Assembly: GCA_022710975.1 (NCBI GenBank)
Contig: JAKLGA010000003.1
Coordinates: 372,001 to 436,000 of the forward strand
Source: Myxococcota bacterium
Lineage (GTDB): Bacteria > Myxococcota > B64-G9
DNA: 64,000 nt
Reading direction: 5' to 3'
In this document: positions 1 through 8,549 of the stretch, piece after piece
Layout: each line of letters opens with the position of its first letter
Numbering within the stretch: the stretch's first letter is position 1
Notes under the pieces: model-generated
Told to the model about the DNA's origin: nothing
The model's database searches: none
Seen by the model: the letters and a program-made list of their open reading frames with translations, nothing else
Position numbers and translations under genes: made by a program

Positions 1-89
1 GTGATGGCCCCGCCGCTCTGGCCGTAGCGGGTCTCCGGGTCCGCGCCCAGGTTGCCGAGCAAGATCACCTTGTTCACGCTGGCCGCCAT
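1..89 (-). CDS. ssb: Single-stranded DNA-binding protein, N-terminal fragment
   Basis: The window edge cuts this gene, leaving about 29 N-terminal residues. They begin [19 protein letters not shown] and continue into [10 protein letters not shown], which is the characteristic first OB-fold strand of bacterial SSB (VNKVILiGNLG.DPE.R). SSB coats single-stranded DNA in replication, repair and recombination. The ATG at 87-89 (complement) is preceded by a near-perfect GAGGAGGTG ribosome site about five bases upstream, which fixes the start. A promoter-like TTGACT with a hexamer 17 bases downstream lies at 118-146 on the same strand. It diverges from the exported transglutaminase-like gene. Confidence 0.93.
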   Translation of the reverse strand, partial: MAASVNKVILLGNLGADPETRYGQSGGAI

Positions 90-117
90 GCGGCACCTCC
101 TCGAAAAATGCCTTCGC

Positions 118-146
118 AGGACACCACGCGCCCCGCTCGGAGTCAA
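118..146 (-). promoter_or_regulatory. Putative sigma-70-type promoter of ssb
   Basis: On the minus strand TTGACT (141-146) is followed after 17 bases by TGTCCT (118-123). The -35 is close to consensus and the -10 is weak. It sits about 30 bases ahead of the ssb start codon. Confidence 0.4.
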
Positions 147-156
147 GCGGGCCGCG

Positions 157-186
157 TTGCCCGCGCCGACGACAGGATGCTACCAT
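157..186 (+). promoter_or_regulatory. Putative sigma-70-type promoter of the transglutaminase-like gene
   Basis: TTGCCC (157-162), an 18-base spacer and TACCAT (181-186) lie about 35 bases before the ATG at 222. This follows the TTGnnn-N17/18-TAnnnT layout seen repeatedly in this window. Confidence 0.5.
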
Positions 187-221
187 CCCGGCCTGACACG
201 CCCCAACCGGAGGATGCCCGC

Positions 222-1892
222 ATGCGATTCACGCCCGCCCTGGTGCTGCTCGCGCTGTCGCTCGCCGCCGGGACCGCCGCGGCCCGGCCCGGCGAGGTGC
301 AGCGGAGCCTGCCCGCCCCGGTCCCCACCGCCACCGGCCTGGCCTGGGACGGCGCGCGGCTGTGGCTCGCGGACCACGGGCTCGACGAGCTGGTGGCCGT
401 GGATCCGGCCACGGGCCAGGCGGCCGCGCGCTGGAAGAGCCCCGGCCACCGGCCGGCGGGGCTGGCCTTCGACGGGCAGGAGCTGTGGTGCGCGGACGTG
501 CTGGCCGCCCGGCTCTTCCGCCTGCGGCCCTCCGACGGGCTGGTGACCCGCAGCATCCCCGCCCCGGTCAAGGTGCCGCGGGCGCTGGCCTTCGACGGCC
601 GGGCCCTGTGGGTCGCGGACGAGCAGACCCGCGCCATCCACCGGGTGGATCCCGAGGACGGCACCACGCTGCACGAGCTGCCCTTCCCCTCCCGCAGCGT
701 GGACGCGCTGGCCTGGGACGGGCGCTACCTGTGGGTGGCGGACCGGCTGCTCGACCGCCTGCTGGCCCTCGAGCCCGCGCGGGGCGAGGTGGTGGTCAGC
801 CTGCCCGCGCCCGGGCCGCACGTGACCGGGCTGGCCTTCGACGGCCCGCGCCTGTGGACGGTGGACTACCAGACCGACCGGCTGAGCCTGCTCGACCGGG
901 ACGCGGACGGGCTGCTGCCGGAGGGCGCGCCGCGCGAGGCCCGCGTGCGCTTCACCCACGAGGTGCGCAACCTGGGGCCCGATCCCCTGCCCGAGGTGCT
1001 CATCCACCTGGCGCTGCCCCGCGGCCGCGAGACCCAGGAGCTCCTGGAGGACGTGCGCGTGGAGCCCGCGCCCTTCGCCACGGAGACCGACGAGTGGGGC
1101 CAGGCGGTGGCCCGGCTGCGCTGGGAGGGCGTGCCGCCGGCGGGCGCCGTCCGGGCCGTGCTCACCGCCCGCCTGCGGGCCCGGGCCGTGCGCCATGTGG
1201 TGTGGCCGGAGAAGGTGCAGGGCCTGCGGCAGATCCCGGCGGACATCCGCCGGCGCTACCTGGGCGACGCCCCCAAGCTGGATCTCGGGCACCCCTACCT
1301 CGTGGCGGCCGCGCGGGAGGCGGTCGGCCAGGAGAAGAACCCCTACTGGATCGCCCGCGGCATCTACCGGCTCATCCACGCGCGCATGCGCTACGAGCTG
1401 GTGGGCGGCTGGGACGCGGCGGCCAAGGTGCTCGAGCGCGGCACGGGCTCGTGCTCGGAGTACGCCTTCGTGTTCATCGCCCTGTGCCGGGCCGCGGGCC
1501 TGCCGGCCCGCTGGGTGGGCTCGCTGGTGGTGCGCCAGGACGACGCCTCGTACGACGACGTGTACCACCGCTGGGTGGAGGTGTACCTGCCGCCCTACGG
1601 CTGGGTGCCGGTCGACCCCTCGCGCGGCGACAAGCCCACCCAGGCCGAGCGAGCGGACGGCTTCGGCTTCGTGGAGAAGGACTTCCTGATCACCACCGAG
1701 GCCGGGGGCGGCTCGCGCCTGCTGGGCTGGGACTACAACGCGCACGCCACCTGGACCTGCCGCGGCCGCTGCCGGGTCGAGGAGGAGGGCATCGCCGAGT
1801 GGACGCCCGCGGGCGACGGGCTGGAGTCCGGCCGCGGCCTGCCGGCCGCCCCGGCCAGGGACGCGGCCGCGGGCGGCGGCTGCGTCCCCTGA
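222..1892 (+). CDS. Exported beta-propeller/transglutaminase-like protein
   Basis: This 556-residue protein starts at the ATG at 222, after a GGAGG about eight bases upstream; it begins with a signal peptide (about residues 1-20, ending AAA). Residues about 25-230 are repeats of the type 'GLAWDGxxLWLADxxxDxLxxVDPATG', an NHL/YncE-like propeller. The C-terminal part is a transglutaminase core with a visible Cys-His-Asp triad at C411 (GTGSCSEYA), H449 (YHRWVEVY) and D465 (VDPSRGD). Bacterial members act as peptidases or cross-linking enzymes in the envelope; substrate is unknown here. The radical SAM gene follows after 10 bases and is probably co-transcribed. Fold assignment is firm, biological role is not. 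Confidence 0.82.
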   Translation: MRFTPALVLLALSLAAGTAAARPGEVQRSLPAPVPTATGLAWDGARLWLADHGLDELVAVDPATGQAAARWKSPGHRPAGLAFDGQELWCADVLAARLFRLRPSDGLVTRSIPAPVKVPRALAFDGRALWVADEQTRAIHRVDPEDGTTLHELPFPSRSVDALAWDGRYLWVADRLLDRLLALEPARGEVVVSLPAPGPHVTGLAFDGPRLWTVDYQTDRLSLLDRDADGLLPEGAPREARVRFTHEVRNLGPDPLPEVLIHLALPRGRETQELLEDVRVEPAPFATETDEWGQAVARLRWEGVPPAGAVRAVLTARLRARAVRHVVWPEKVQGLRQIPADIRRRYLGDAPKLDLGHPYLVAAAREAVGQEKNPYWIARGIYRLIHARMRYELVGGWDAAAKVLERGTGSCSEYAFVFIALCRAAGLPARWVGSLVVRQDDASYDDVYHRWVEVYLPPYGWVPVDPSRGDKPTQAERADGFGFVEKDFLITTEAGGGSRLLGWDYNAHATWTCRGRCRVEEEGIAEWTPAGDGLESGRGLPAAPARDAAAGGGCVP

Positions 1893-1902
1893 GAGCGCGG
1901 GC

Positions 1903-2646
1903 GTGCGCCTCGTCGCCCAGGTCACCCCGCGCTGCCAGATCGGCTGCGCCCACTGCGCCTTCGAGGCCGGGCCCGCGTCCGCCGGGCTGCTCGCCCCCGC
2001 CACCCTCGCGGCCTGGCTCGACCGGCTGCGGGCCGCGGGGTGCGCGCCCACCCACCTCGGGTTGACCGGCGGGGATGCCATGCTCGCCCCGCGCCGGGTG
2101 CAGGCGCTGGCCCGGCTGGCCCGGGCCCGGGGGCTGGTGGTGCGCCTGGTGACCAGCGCCCGCTTCGCCCGGGACGGGGCGACGACCGCGCGGGCGACGG
2201 CGGCGCTCGTCCGCGCGGGGATCACGGGCCTGTGGGTGGGCCACGACGCCTTCCACCTGCGGGCCGTGCCCGAGGCGCGGGTGGTGCGGCTGCTGCGCGC
2301 GGGGCGCGCGGCCGGGCTGGCCGTGCACCTGGCCTTCACCTACGTGCACCCGCGGGCGGTGGGCCTGCGCGGCAAGGGGCTGCCCGGGCTGGACGCGCGC
2401 CTGGAGGCGGACCGGTCGACCCACGCGCGCCAGCGCGAGCTCTCTGGGCTGTGCGCGGAGCTGGGCGCCAGCCACGGCTGGTCGCGGCTCGTGGACGCGG
2501 GCCGGGCGCGGGCGCTGCTGGCCGCGCTCCCGCCCGCGCTGGCCGGGGAGATCCGCGCGGACCTGGCCGCGGCCCGGGGCCAGGGCGGCGAGGGGGCCAT
2601 GCTGGGGCTCCGCTGGGACGGGCGTCCCCTCGACGAGCCGGTCTGA
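1903..2646 (+). CDS. Small radical SAM domain protein
   Basis: The 247-residue product has the radical SAM cysteine signature CxxxCxxC at C11, C15 and C18 (CQIGCAHC), followed by a 'GLTGGDAML' segment in the position of the usual GGEP motif. This predicts a [4Fe-4S] cluster and SAM cleavage. It is shorter than most radical SAM enzymes and has no Cys-rich auxiliary-cluster domain at the C terminus. The GTG start at 1903 lies 10 bases after the preceding stop codon and has no good ribosome site, so translational coupling to the transglutaminase-like gene is likely. Substrate unknown; a peptide-modifying or cofactor role is possible but not shown. Confidence 0.75.
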   Translation: MRLVAQVTPRCQIGCAHCAFEAGPASAGLLAPATLAAWLDRLRAAGCAPTHLGLTGGDAMLAPRRVQALARLARARGLVVRLVTSARFARDGATTARATAALVRAGITGLWVGHDAFHLRAVPEARVVRLLRAGRAAGLAVHLAFTYVHPRAVGLRGKGLPGLDARLEADRSTHARQRELSGLCAELGASHGWSRLVDAGRARALLAALPPALAGEIRADLAAARGQGGEGAMLGLRWDGRPLDEPV

Positions 2647-2653
2647 GGCCGGG

Positions 2654-4399
2654 TCAGGGCTGGAAGAGCCTGCGGCCGAGGGCCGTGGTCACTCCCTGCA
2701 ACGCGTTCCAGTCCGGGATGGCCACGAGCTCGAGGCCCGTCCCGGCCAGACCCGCGGGCAGGCCGGCGGGCAGCGCGGGCAGGTTCAGGATGGCGGTGAA
2801 GCTGGAGGGCGGGGTGGCCGCGCGGGCGAGCGGCCCGAGCGCCGCGGCGGCCGGCCTGGCCGCGAGCACGTTGTGCAGGAAGTCGCTGTCCGAGAGCAGC
2901 ACGCGCTGGACGCGCCCGAGCGGGCGGAAGCGATCGAGGCTCCGCCCGAGCTCGTCGAAGGGGAACTGCGTCCCGCCGCCCAGGTGCTCGAGCAGCGCCC
3001 GCTCCACCGCCCGCCGATCGGCGCTGAAGTCCGGCATGGCCCGCACGTTCCCCGGCCCGGAGAACTGCACCAGCCGCACCCGGCTGCCGGCCTCCAGGGC
3101 GGCCCGGGAGAGCAGGAAGCCGGCGAAGGCGAGCTCGCTCCAGTCCCGCGAGGGGTCGGGCATGCTGCCCGAGGAGTCGATGTACACCTCGAGCCAGGGC
3201 GGCGCCTCGGCCGGACCCTGGGCCTGCCCGGCCTCGTATTCGCGCTCGAGCAGCGTGAGCCCCGGGATGGCCACCCCGGCCCGCCCCAGGGAGGCGAGCC
3301 AGTCGACCCGCGCGGGCTCCTCGCCCAGCTCCCAGGGCGCGAGCGTGGTGGGCGTCAGCGCGTCCGCGCCCGGCGCGAGGGGTGGCCGCAGGCGGTACCG
3401 CTCGGCCTCGCGGGCGTAGGCCTCGAGCACCAGGGCGGAGAGCGCCCTGGGGTCCTGGCCGAAGGCCCGCCCGGCCGCCAGCGCCGCGCCCAGCTCCCGC
3501 CGCAGCCCGCGCGCGGGCGGCTCCGCGGGCGGATCGGGTGGCAGCTCGACCAGGGTCGGGTGTCGCCGCTCGGCGCGCTGCCGATCCGCCTCCTGCTCCT
3601 CCGGGCTGCGCCGCGCCAGGCCCACCAGATCGTCCAGATCGAGGTCCCCGGGCCCGATCACCAGCACGCGCTCGAGCCAGCCGGCGGCGGGCAGGCGCCC
3701 GGCGCTCCAGTCGGCCACGGCGTACGGCCAGACCGCCTCCAGGTAGAGGTCGAGCGCCAGGTACATGTTGCCGCCCGCCGCGCCGAGCGCCGCGGCCAGC
3801 GCCCCGGCCTCCTCCCGCCAGCCGGGCGCGACCTCCGCCAGCCGGGCCCGCTCGGCCGGGCCGAGGATGTCCGCGGACCACAGGGCCTCGTACAGCGCCA
3901 GGGTGAAGCCGAACATGGCAGAGGGCGGCGGGCGCGGCCCGGGCCCGGCCGGCGCCTCGGCCAGGATGGCCCGGTAGAGGGCCTGGTAGCTCGGGCCGTG
4001 CTCGACGCGCAGCGCGTCGTTGATGAGCACGTCGAGCAGCAGGTTGAGCAGGCAGTCGAGCCGCTCGGCCTGGAAGCCCGGTCCCACCCGGGGCAGGCCC
4101 GGCCGGCCGCACTCGAGCTCGGCGAGCAGGGCCCGCTGGCGGGCCAGCAGCTTGGCGGCGGCCCCCAGGGTCTGCGGGTAGCGGCAGTGGTGGCCGGCCT
4201 CGTGGGCCAGCAGCGCCTCCAGGTGGCCGCGGGCGCCGAGCGCCTCGAGGCGGCGCAGGTTCACCCGGGTCTGCCGCGTCCGCAGATCGATGCAGGCCAG
4301 CTCCTCGCCCTGGGCGAGCGCGACCGGCGCCGACAGGTCCACCCCCAGGCCCCAGGCCCGCAGCGCCCGCCGCCAGGCCGAGGCCAGCTCGGGGCTCAC
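2654..4399 (-). CDS. VWA-domain protein with N-terminal HExxH metallopeptidase-like domain (DUF2201-like)
   Basis: The 581-residue protein carries a zinc-metallopeptidase signature HEAGH at residues 66-70 near the N terminus and a von Willebrand factor A domain in the C-terminal third with the MIDAS motif DSSGS (about 408-412) plus later GGGT and SDSD elements. This arrangement matches the metallopeptidase/VWA-like proteins that pair with MoxR ATPases. The GTG start at 4397-4399 overlaps the MoxR stop codon (GTGA), so the two are translationally coupled. The VWA domain probably binds metal and a partner protein under MoxR remodelling; whether the HExxH domain cleaves protein is untested. It is the last gene of the WD40-MoxR-VWA operon. 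Confidence 0.85.
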   Translation of the reverse strand: MSPELASAWRRALRAWGLGVDLSAPVALAQGEELACIDLRTRQTRVNLRRLEALGARGHLEALLAHEAGHHCRYPQTLGAAAKLLARQRALLAELECGRPGLPRVGPGFQAERLDCLLNLLLDVLINDALRVEHGPSYQALYRAILAEAPAGPGPRPPPSAMFGFTLALYEALWSADILGPAERARLAEVAPGWREEAGALAAALGAAGGNMYLALDLYLEAVWPYAVADWSAGRLPAAGWLERVLVIGPGDLDLDDLVGLARRSPEEQEADRQRAERRHPTLVELPPDPPAEPPARGLRRELGAALAAGRAFGQDPRALSALVLEAYAREAERYRLRPPLAPGADALTPTTLAPWELGEEPARVDWLASLGRAGVAIPGLTLLEREYEAGQAQGPAEAPPWLEVYIDSSGSMPDPSRDWSELAFAGFLLSRAALEAGSRVRLVQFSGPGNVRAMPDFSADRRAVERALLEHLGGGTQFPFDELGRSLDRFRPLGRVQRVLLSDSDFLHNVLAARPAAAALGPLARAATPPSSFTAILNLPALPAGLPAGLAGTGLELVAIPDWNALQGVTTALGRRLFQP

Positions 4400-5946
4400 G
4401 CGCCGTCCTTCCCCCCGGCCGCCAGCCAGCGCAGGTAGGCGTGGTAGCGCAGCGCCAGGGCCTTGAGCATGAGCAGGTCGTTGTACACCGGCGCGCTCAG
4501 CTCGCCGCCCCGGTGGTACTGGCGGATGACCCCGGTGAGCGTCTTCAGCCGGCGCAGGATCTCGTCCCGCCCGAGCCCGGTGAGCCCCGGGGCCACCTCG
4601 TCGAGCAGCGGCTCGACGGCCGAGGCGTCGCCGGGCCGGAGCGCCTCGTACTGGTCCATGGCGAGATCGAACATGGCGCGGATCCAGGCCGCCTTGTCCC
4701 CCAGCAGGCGCTCGCGGCCCTTGCTGAAGTACGCGCTCTGGCGGTTGGGGCTGAGCTTCTCGTGCAGCACGAAGGGGGCGAGCTGGCGTACATCCTCGAG
4801 CTCCACCCGCGGCCGGCCGCGGAAGTAGGCCATGGCCTTGGCGAAGGCGAGCGTGGTCAGGTAGGTGCGCACGCTGACGCCGGTCTCCACCTGGCTGCAG
4901 ACGTGGCGGGCCTTGTCCAGCGGGCAGTCCTCGTTGCACACCTGGCCGAGTCGCAGGCCGGCCAGCTTGAGCGCGTCCTTGCTCTTGTGCTCGAACAGCG
5001 GACTGGCCCGCTGGCAGAAGTCGAGCGCGCCCAGGAAGAACTCGATGCGCCGGAGCACCGGGCGCGGCACGGCCATGCTGCGGATCTCGGCCTCCATCTG
5101 ATCGAGCTCGGCGGGCTGGAAGCGCACCTCCGCGGGCATGGCGTCGGCCGGGTCCCGGCCCTTCTCCAGGCGCTCCAGCAGCCGGTCCAGGTGCCAGGGG
5201 TTGAAGGTCAGCGCGCGCACGGTCACGTCGATGCGATCGCGCAGCGCCTCGATCACCGCGAAGGTGCCGCCGCCGGCGTCGTCGTTGGCGGTCAGGAACC
5301 AGGCCGAGGGGCCGGCCTCGACCACCTGGCCGAACTGCTCGGCGTAGCCCTCGGCCATCAGCGACAGCAGCGCCGACTGGGTCTTGGTGGGGATGCGGTT
5401 GTACTCGTCGACGATCTTGACCGGGAGCTCGAGCCAGCGCCGCCAGGCCACCTTGATCTGCGACAGCTCCTCGGCCCGCAGCAGGTCCGCGGGCAGCGGC
5501 GTGCCCAGCAGATCGGTCACGGTCAGCTGCGGGTGGCCGTGCTGCACCGCCCGCCGGAGCGCCTCGCGCTCGATGCCGGCCGCCTGGGCGAGCAGGCTGG
5601 CGATGGCCGTCTTGCCCCGCCCCGGGCCGCCCACCAGCAGGCACTTGCGGCGGGCCGCCAGGCTGAGCAGCGGCAGCAGGATGTAGGACGAGTAGGCCTC
5701 CCCCTCCGGCAACGCCAGCGTGTCGCCGTTGGGGAAGGTGAGCTGCTCGCCGCCGCGCTCGCCGTAGGCCAGATCGTAGGCCGGGGTGAGCACCGCGTTG
5801 TTGAGGATCCAGGCGTACAGCCGGCGCAGCTTGTCCGCCAGCGTGCGGCCGTCGAGCTCGGACAGGTGGGTGGTGAGCTCCCCGGCGGTCTCGGCGGGGC
5901 CCTTGAACACCAGCCAGTCGAGGAACGAACGTTTCTCCTCCGCCAT
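4396..5946 (-). CDS. MoxR-family AAA+ ATPase
   Basis: This 516-residue protein has Walker A GGPGRGKT (residues 106-113), Walker B VKIVDE (176-181) and a sensor-like 'FLTANDDAGGGT', as in MoxR AAA+ ATPases. Such ATPases act as chaperones that load metals or remodel VWA-containing partners. It is sandwiched between a WD40 protein (3-base gap upstream) and the VWA/metallopeptidase protein (4-base overlap downstream), so all three are probably made together in fixed ratio. The ATG at 5946 gives a complete family-like N terminus. The C-terminal ~200 residues are specific to this subgroup. Confidence 0.9.
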   Translation of the reverse strand: MAEEKRSFLDWLVFKGPAETAGELTTHLSELDGRTLADKLRRLYAWILNNAVLTPAYDLAYGERGGEQLTFPNGDTLALPEGEAYSSYILLPLLSLAARRKCLLVGGPGRGKTAIASLLAQAAGIEREALRRAVQHGHPQLTVTDLLGTPLPADLLRAEELSQIKVAWRRWLELPVKIVDEYNRIPTKTQSALLSLMAEGYAEQFGQVVEAGPSAWFLTANDDAGGGTFAVIEALRDRIDVTVRALTFNPWHLDRLLERLEKGRDPADAMPAEVRFQPAELDQMEAEIRSMAVPRPVLRRIEFFLGALDFCQRASPLFEHKSKDALKLAGLRLGQVCNEDCPLDKARHVCSQVETGVSVRTYLTTLAFAKAMAYFRGRPRVELEDVRQLAPFVLHEKLSPNRQSAYFSKGRERLLGDKAAWIRAMFDLAMDQYEALRPGDASAVEPLLDEVAPGLTGLGRDEILRRLKTLTGVIRQYHRGGELSAPVYNDLLMLKALALRYHAYLRWLAAGGKDGA

Positions 5947-5949
5947 GGG

Positions 5950-7809
5950 CTAGCCCTCCTCCAGGCCCCAGATCACCACCAGCCCGTCGCTGCCGGCCGA
6001 GGCCAGGCGCTCCCCGCGCGGCTCGAAGGCCAGGCCCTCGACCGCCGAGAAGTGGGGCGCGCGCGCCTCCCCCAGCGGCTCGAGGTCGGGCAGCCGCCAC
6101 AGGCGGATGCTCTCGTCCCAGGAGCCGGTGGCCGCGAGCGGCAGGCGCGGGTGCACCGCCAGGGCCTGGATGGGCTCGGCGTGCTCCGTCAGCCGCGCCG
6201 CGCGCGGTCGCCAGCTCGCCGTGTCCCAGACGACCACGCGCCGATCGTAGCCGGCGCTGACCAGGCTCGCGCCGTCCGGGCTCCAGGCCACCTCGCTGAC
6301 CGCGTCCTCGTGCAGCTCGAGCGTCGGCCCCTTGGTCACCTGGCCCCCGGGCGAGACGGGCAGGACGACCACGCTGTGGTTGGACAGACCGACCGCCAGC
6401 AGCTTCCCGTCCGGAGACCAGGCCACGCAGTTCAGCACCCGGTTCCGCACGGCGAAGTGGTAGAACTCCTCCTGGCCGAAGCGCTCCTGGGCCTTCTTCT
6501 TGACCTCCGCCAGGTCGTACACCACCAGGTAGGTGTCGGCGCTGCCGGTGGCCACCCGGCGGCCGTCAGGCGAGAAGGCCACCCCGTAGATCGGCTTCTG
6601 GTGGAGCTCTCGGAGATCGTGGACCAGCAGCCGCTCGCCCACGTCGCACACCTTGAGCGCCTGGTCCACCGCGCCCGAGGCCAGCGAGCGACCGTCGGGC
6701 GAGGCGGCCAGGCCGTAGACCGGGCCGGTGTGGGTGGTGGGCAGCGGGAGCGGGCGCTCCGCCGGCGCGGCCGGGTTCCAGGTGCGCACCGCCCCGTCCG
6801 AGTAGCCGGCCGCCACCAGGCCGCCCGCCACCCAGGCCACGCTCAGCGCGTAGCCCTCCGCCCCGGGCGCGCAGCGCAGGGCGCGCGGGGGCTCCGAGCC
6901 CGGGAGCACGCAGTGCACCCGCCCATCCCGGCCGGCCGTCCAGGCCGTGCCCGCCGCGTCCAGGGCGACCGCCTCCACCGGGTGGAAGTGCGCCAGCGGC
7001 AGCGGCTCGAGCCTGTCCGCCGGCACGTCGTAGCGCAGGGCGCGGCCCACCTCGCTGCCGACCAGCAGCGCGGGCCGCCCGGGCTGCCAGGCCGCGCAGC
7101 GCAGCCGCTCCCCGGGCTGGCCGAAGGAGCTCGCGCTGCGGGTGCCGAGGTCGAACAGCCCGGCCCGCTCGTCCTCGCTGAGGTACACCACGTAGCGCCC
7201 GCAGCGGGAGACCCGCACCTGGCGCAGGCCGGAGTGGTGCCTGAGCAGGCCGCCCTCGGCCTGGGCGCCGTCGGGCAGGCGCAGGATGCGCAGCACCCCG
7301 TCCTCGCCGGCCGCGGCCAGGTGCTCGCCGTCCGGGAACCAGTCCACGCTGAGGCACGCGCCCTGGCCCGCGCGCAGGCGCACCAGGCTGCCGCGCTCCG
7401 CGCTCCACAGCGCCACCTCGCCCGACTCCAGGGCCGCCGCCAGCTCCGGCCCGCGCCCGGCGGCGGCGGGGCGCCAGGCCAGGTCGTGGACGGCGCCGCC
7501 GGCCATCGCCTCGGCCACCTGCAGCAGGGCGGCCGAGCCCGTCAGGCTCCACAGGCCGAGCCGGCCGTCGCGGTGCCCCGCCGCGGCCAGCGGGTTGGCG
7601 GGGTCGGGCTCGGGCGGGGACGCCAGGCAGGTGACGGCCGCCGGGCCCGCCGGCACGGGCGCGCGGGCGCCGAGCGACTTCCCGTCGAGGACGTGGAACA
7701 GTTTCAGGGTGTTGTTCATGGCCGCGAGCAGCCGCGGCGTGCGCCCGGGCAAGGGGGTGCAGGCCAGCAGCGGTCCGTCGCCGAAGAGCGTCTGGGGGCG
7801 GAGCTTCAT
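5950..7809 (-). CDS. WD40-repeat beta-propeller protein
   Basis: The 619-residue protein consists almost wholly of WD40-like repeats, for example 'GPVYGLAASPDGRSLASGAVDQALKV' style units, 'VAWSPDGASLVSAGYDRRVVVW' and a closing 'LASAGSDGLVVIWG'. About 12-14 repeats suggest two seven-bladed propellers. There is no signal peptide or membrane segment, so it should be cytoplasmic. It is the first gene of the operon with MoxR and VWA proteins and could serve as a sensor or scaffold for them. A GAGGTG ribosome site lies before the ATG at 7809. Confidence 0.88.
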   Translation of the reverse strand: MKLRPQTLFGDGPLLACTPLPGRTPRLLAAMNNTLKLFHVLDGKSLGARAPVPAGPAAVTCLASPPEPDPANPLAAAGHRDGRLGLWSLTGSAALLQVAEAMAGGAVHDLAWRPAAAGRGPELAAALESGEVALWSAERGSLVRLRAGQGACLSVDWFPDGEHLAAAGEDGVLRILRLPDGAQAEGGLLRHHSGLRQVRVSRCGRYVVYLSEDERAGLFDLGTRSASSFGQPGERLRCAAWQPGRPALLVGSEVGRALRYDVPADRLEPLPLAHFHPVEAVALDAAGTAWTAGRDGRVHCVLPGSEPPRALRCAPGAEGYALSVAWVAGGLVAAGYSDGAVRTWNPAAPAERPLPLPTTHTGPVYGLAASPDGRSLASGAVDQALKVCDVGERLLVHDLRELHQKPIYGVAFSPDGRRVATGSADTYLVVYDLAEVKKKAQERFGQEEFYHFAVRNRVLNCVAWSPDGKLLAVGLSNHSVVVLPVSPGGQVTKGPTLELHEDAVSEVAWSPDGASLVSAGYDRRVVVWDTASWRPRAARLTEHAEPIQALAVHPRLPLAATGSWDESIRLWRLPDLEPLGEARAPHFSAVEGLAFEPRGERLASAGSDGLVVIWGLEEG

Positions 7810-7844
7810 GCGGGGGGCACCTCGCGGGAGGAGGGGTCCGGCCC

Positions 7845-7873
7845 ACGCTAGCGCGCGCGCCCGCGCGCGTCCA
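7845..7873 (-). promoter_or_regulatory. Putative promoter of the WD40-MoxR-VWA operon
   Basis: On the minus strand TGGACG (7868-7873) and TAGCGT (7845-7850) are spaced by 17 bases, about 35 bases ahead of the WD40 start codon. The spacer is a long alternating GC run. Confidence 0.4.
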
Positions 7874-7893
7874 GCGCCGCGCGACCGGGGGTG

Positions 7894-7922
7894 TTGTGCC
7901 GGCGCCCGCTTCGGGGTGGAAT
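7894..7922 (+). promoter_or_regulatory. Putative promoter immediately before the DUF3795 gene
   Basis: TTGTGC (7894-7899), 17 bases, then TGGAAT (7917-7922). The expected start of transcription falls on or next to the GTG at 7929, so the mRNA may be leaderless. The -10 lacks the usual TA start, which lowers confidence. Confidence 0.3.
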
Positions 7923-7928
7923 GGGCGG

Positions 7929-8549
7929 GTGAGCCCCCCCGCCGATCCGCCCGAGCTCCGCGACCCGGCCCTGGCAGGGGCCTGCGGCGCCTACTGCGGC
8001 GCCTGCCTGGCGCTGCGGGGGGAGCTCGCGGCCGAGGCCGGGGCGCTGCTCGGGCGCCTGCGGCGCCAGGGAGTGCTGGCGCTCGCCCGGCGGCTCGATC
8101 CGGGGGACGCCCCGCGCATCGACGCGGCCCTCGAGGTGCTCGAGCGCCTGGCGCGCACGCCGGCCTGCCCGGGCTGCGGCCGGGGCGGCGGGGTGCCGGG
8201 CTGCCCGGTCAGGGACTGCGCCCGGGGGCGGGAGCTGGAGACCTGCGCCGGCTGCGGGCGGCTCGCGGCCTGCGCCGCGGGCCAGGAGGAGCCCCGCGCC
8301 GGGCGGGCCCGCGCGGCCGCGGGCCGGCGGGAGCGAGAGGCGCTCCGCGCGGGCGACGGGGCGGCCTTCCCGTTCGGACCGGCGGCCTTCCTGCGGCGCC
8401 TGACGCGCAAGTACGGCGGCTGGAACCTGGCGAACCTCGAGGCCATCCGCGCCCTCGGGCTGCGGGCCTGGCTGGAGGAGCGCGCGGCCAGCCCCGGCTT
8501 CCGCTCGCTGGAGGTGAAGGGCGAGGAGGACGTGTGGAGTGACGGCTGA
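7929..8549 (+). CDS. DUF3795 domain-containing protein
   Basis: The product (206 residues from the GTG at 7929) has the Cys-rich pattern of DUF3795: CGAYCGAC near the N terminus, then CPGCG, CPVRDCA and CAGCG. These probably bind zinc or an iron-sulfur cluster. The family is widespread in anaerobes and deltaproteobacteria, and its function is unknown. An ATG at 7896 in the same frame would lie inside the putative promoter, so the GTG is preferred. The methyltransferase start overlaps its end by 11 bases. Confidence 0.75.
   Translation: MSPPADPPELRDPALAGACGAYCGACLALRGELAAEAGALLGRLRRQGVLALARRLDPGDAPRIDAALEVLERLARTPACPGCGRGGGVPGCPVRDCARGRELETCAGCGRLAACAAGQEEPRAGRARAAAGRREREALRAGDGAAFPFGPAAFLRRLTRKYGGWNLANLEAIRALGLRAWLEERAASPGFRSLEVKGEEDVWSDG

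Noticed and set aside
180-2339. Very long minus-strand open frame through the transglutaminase and radical SAM genes
   Set aside because: It is an antisense shadow produced by high GC; composition is Arg/Ala/Pro-rich without domains, and the plus-strand genes have clear motifs.
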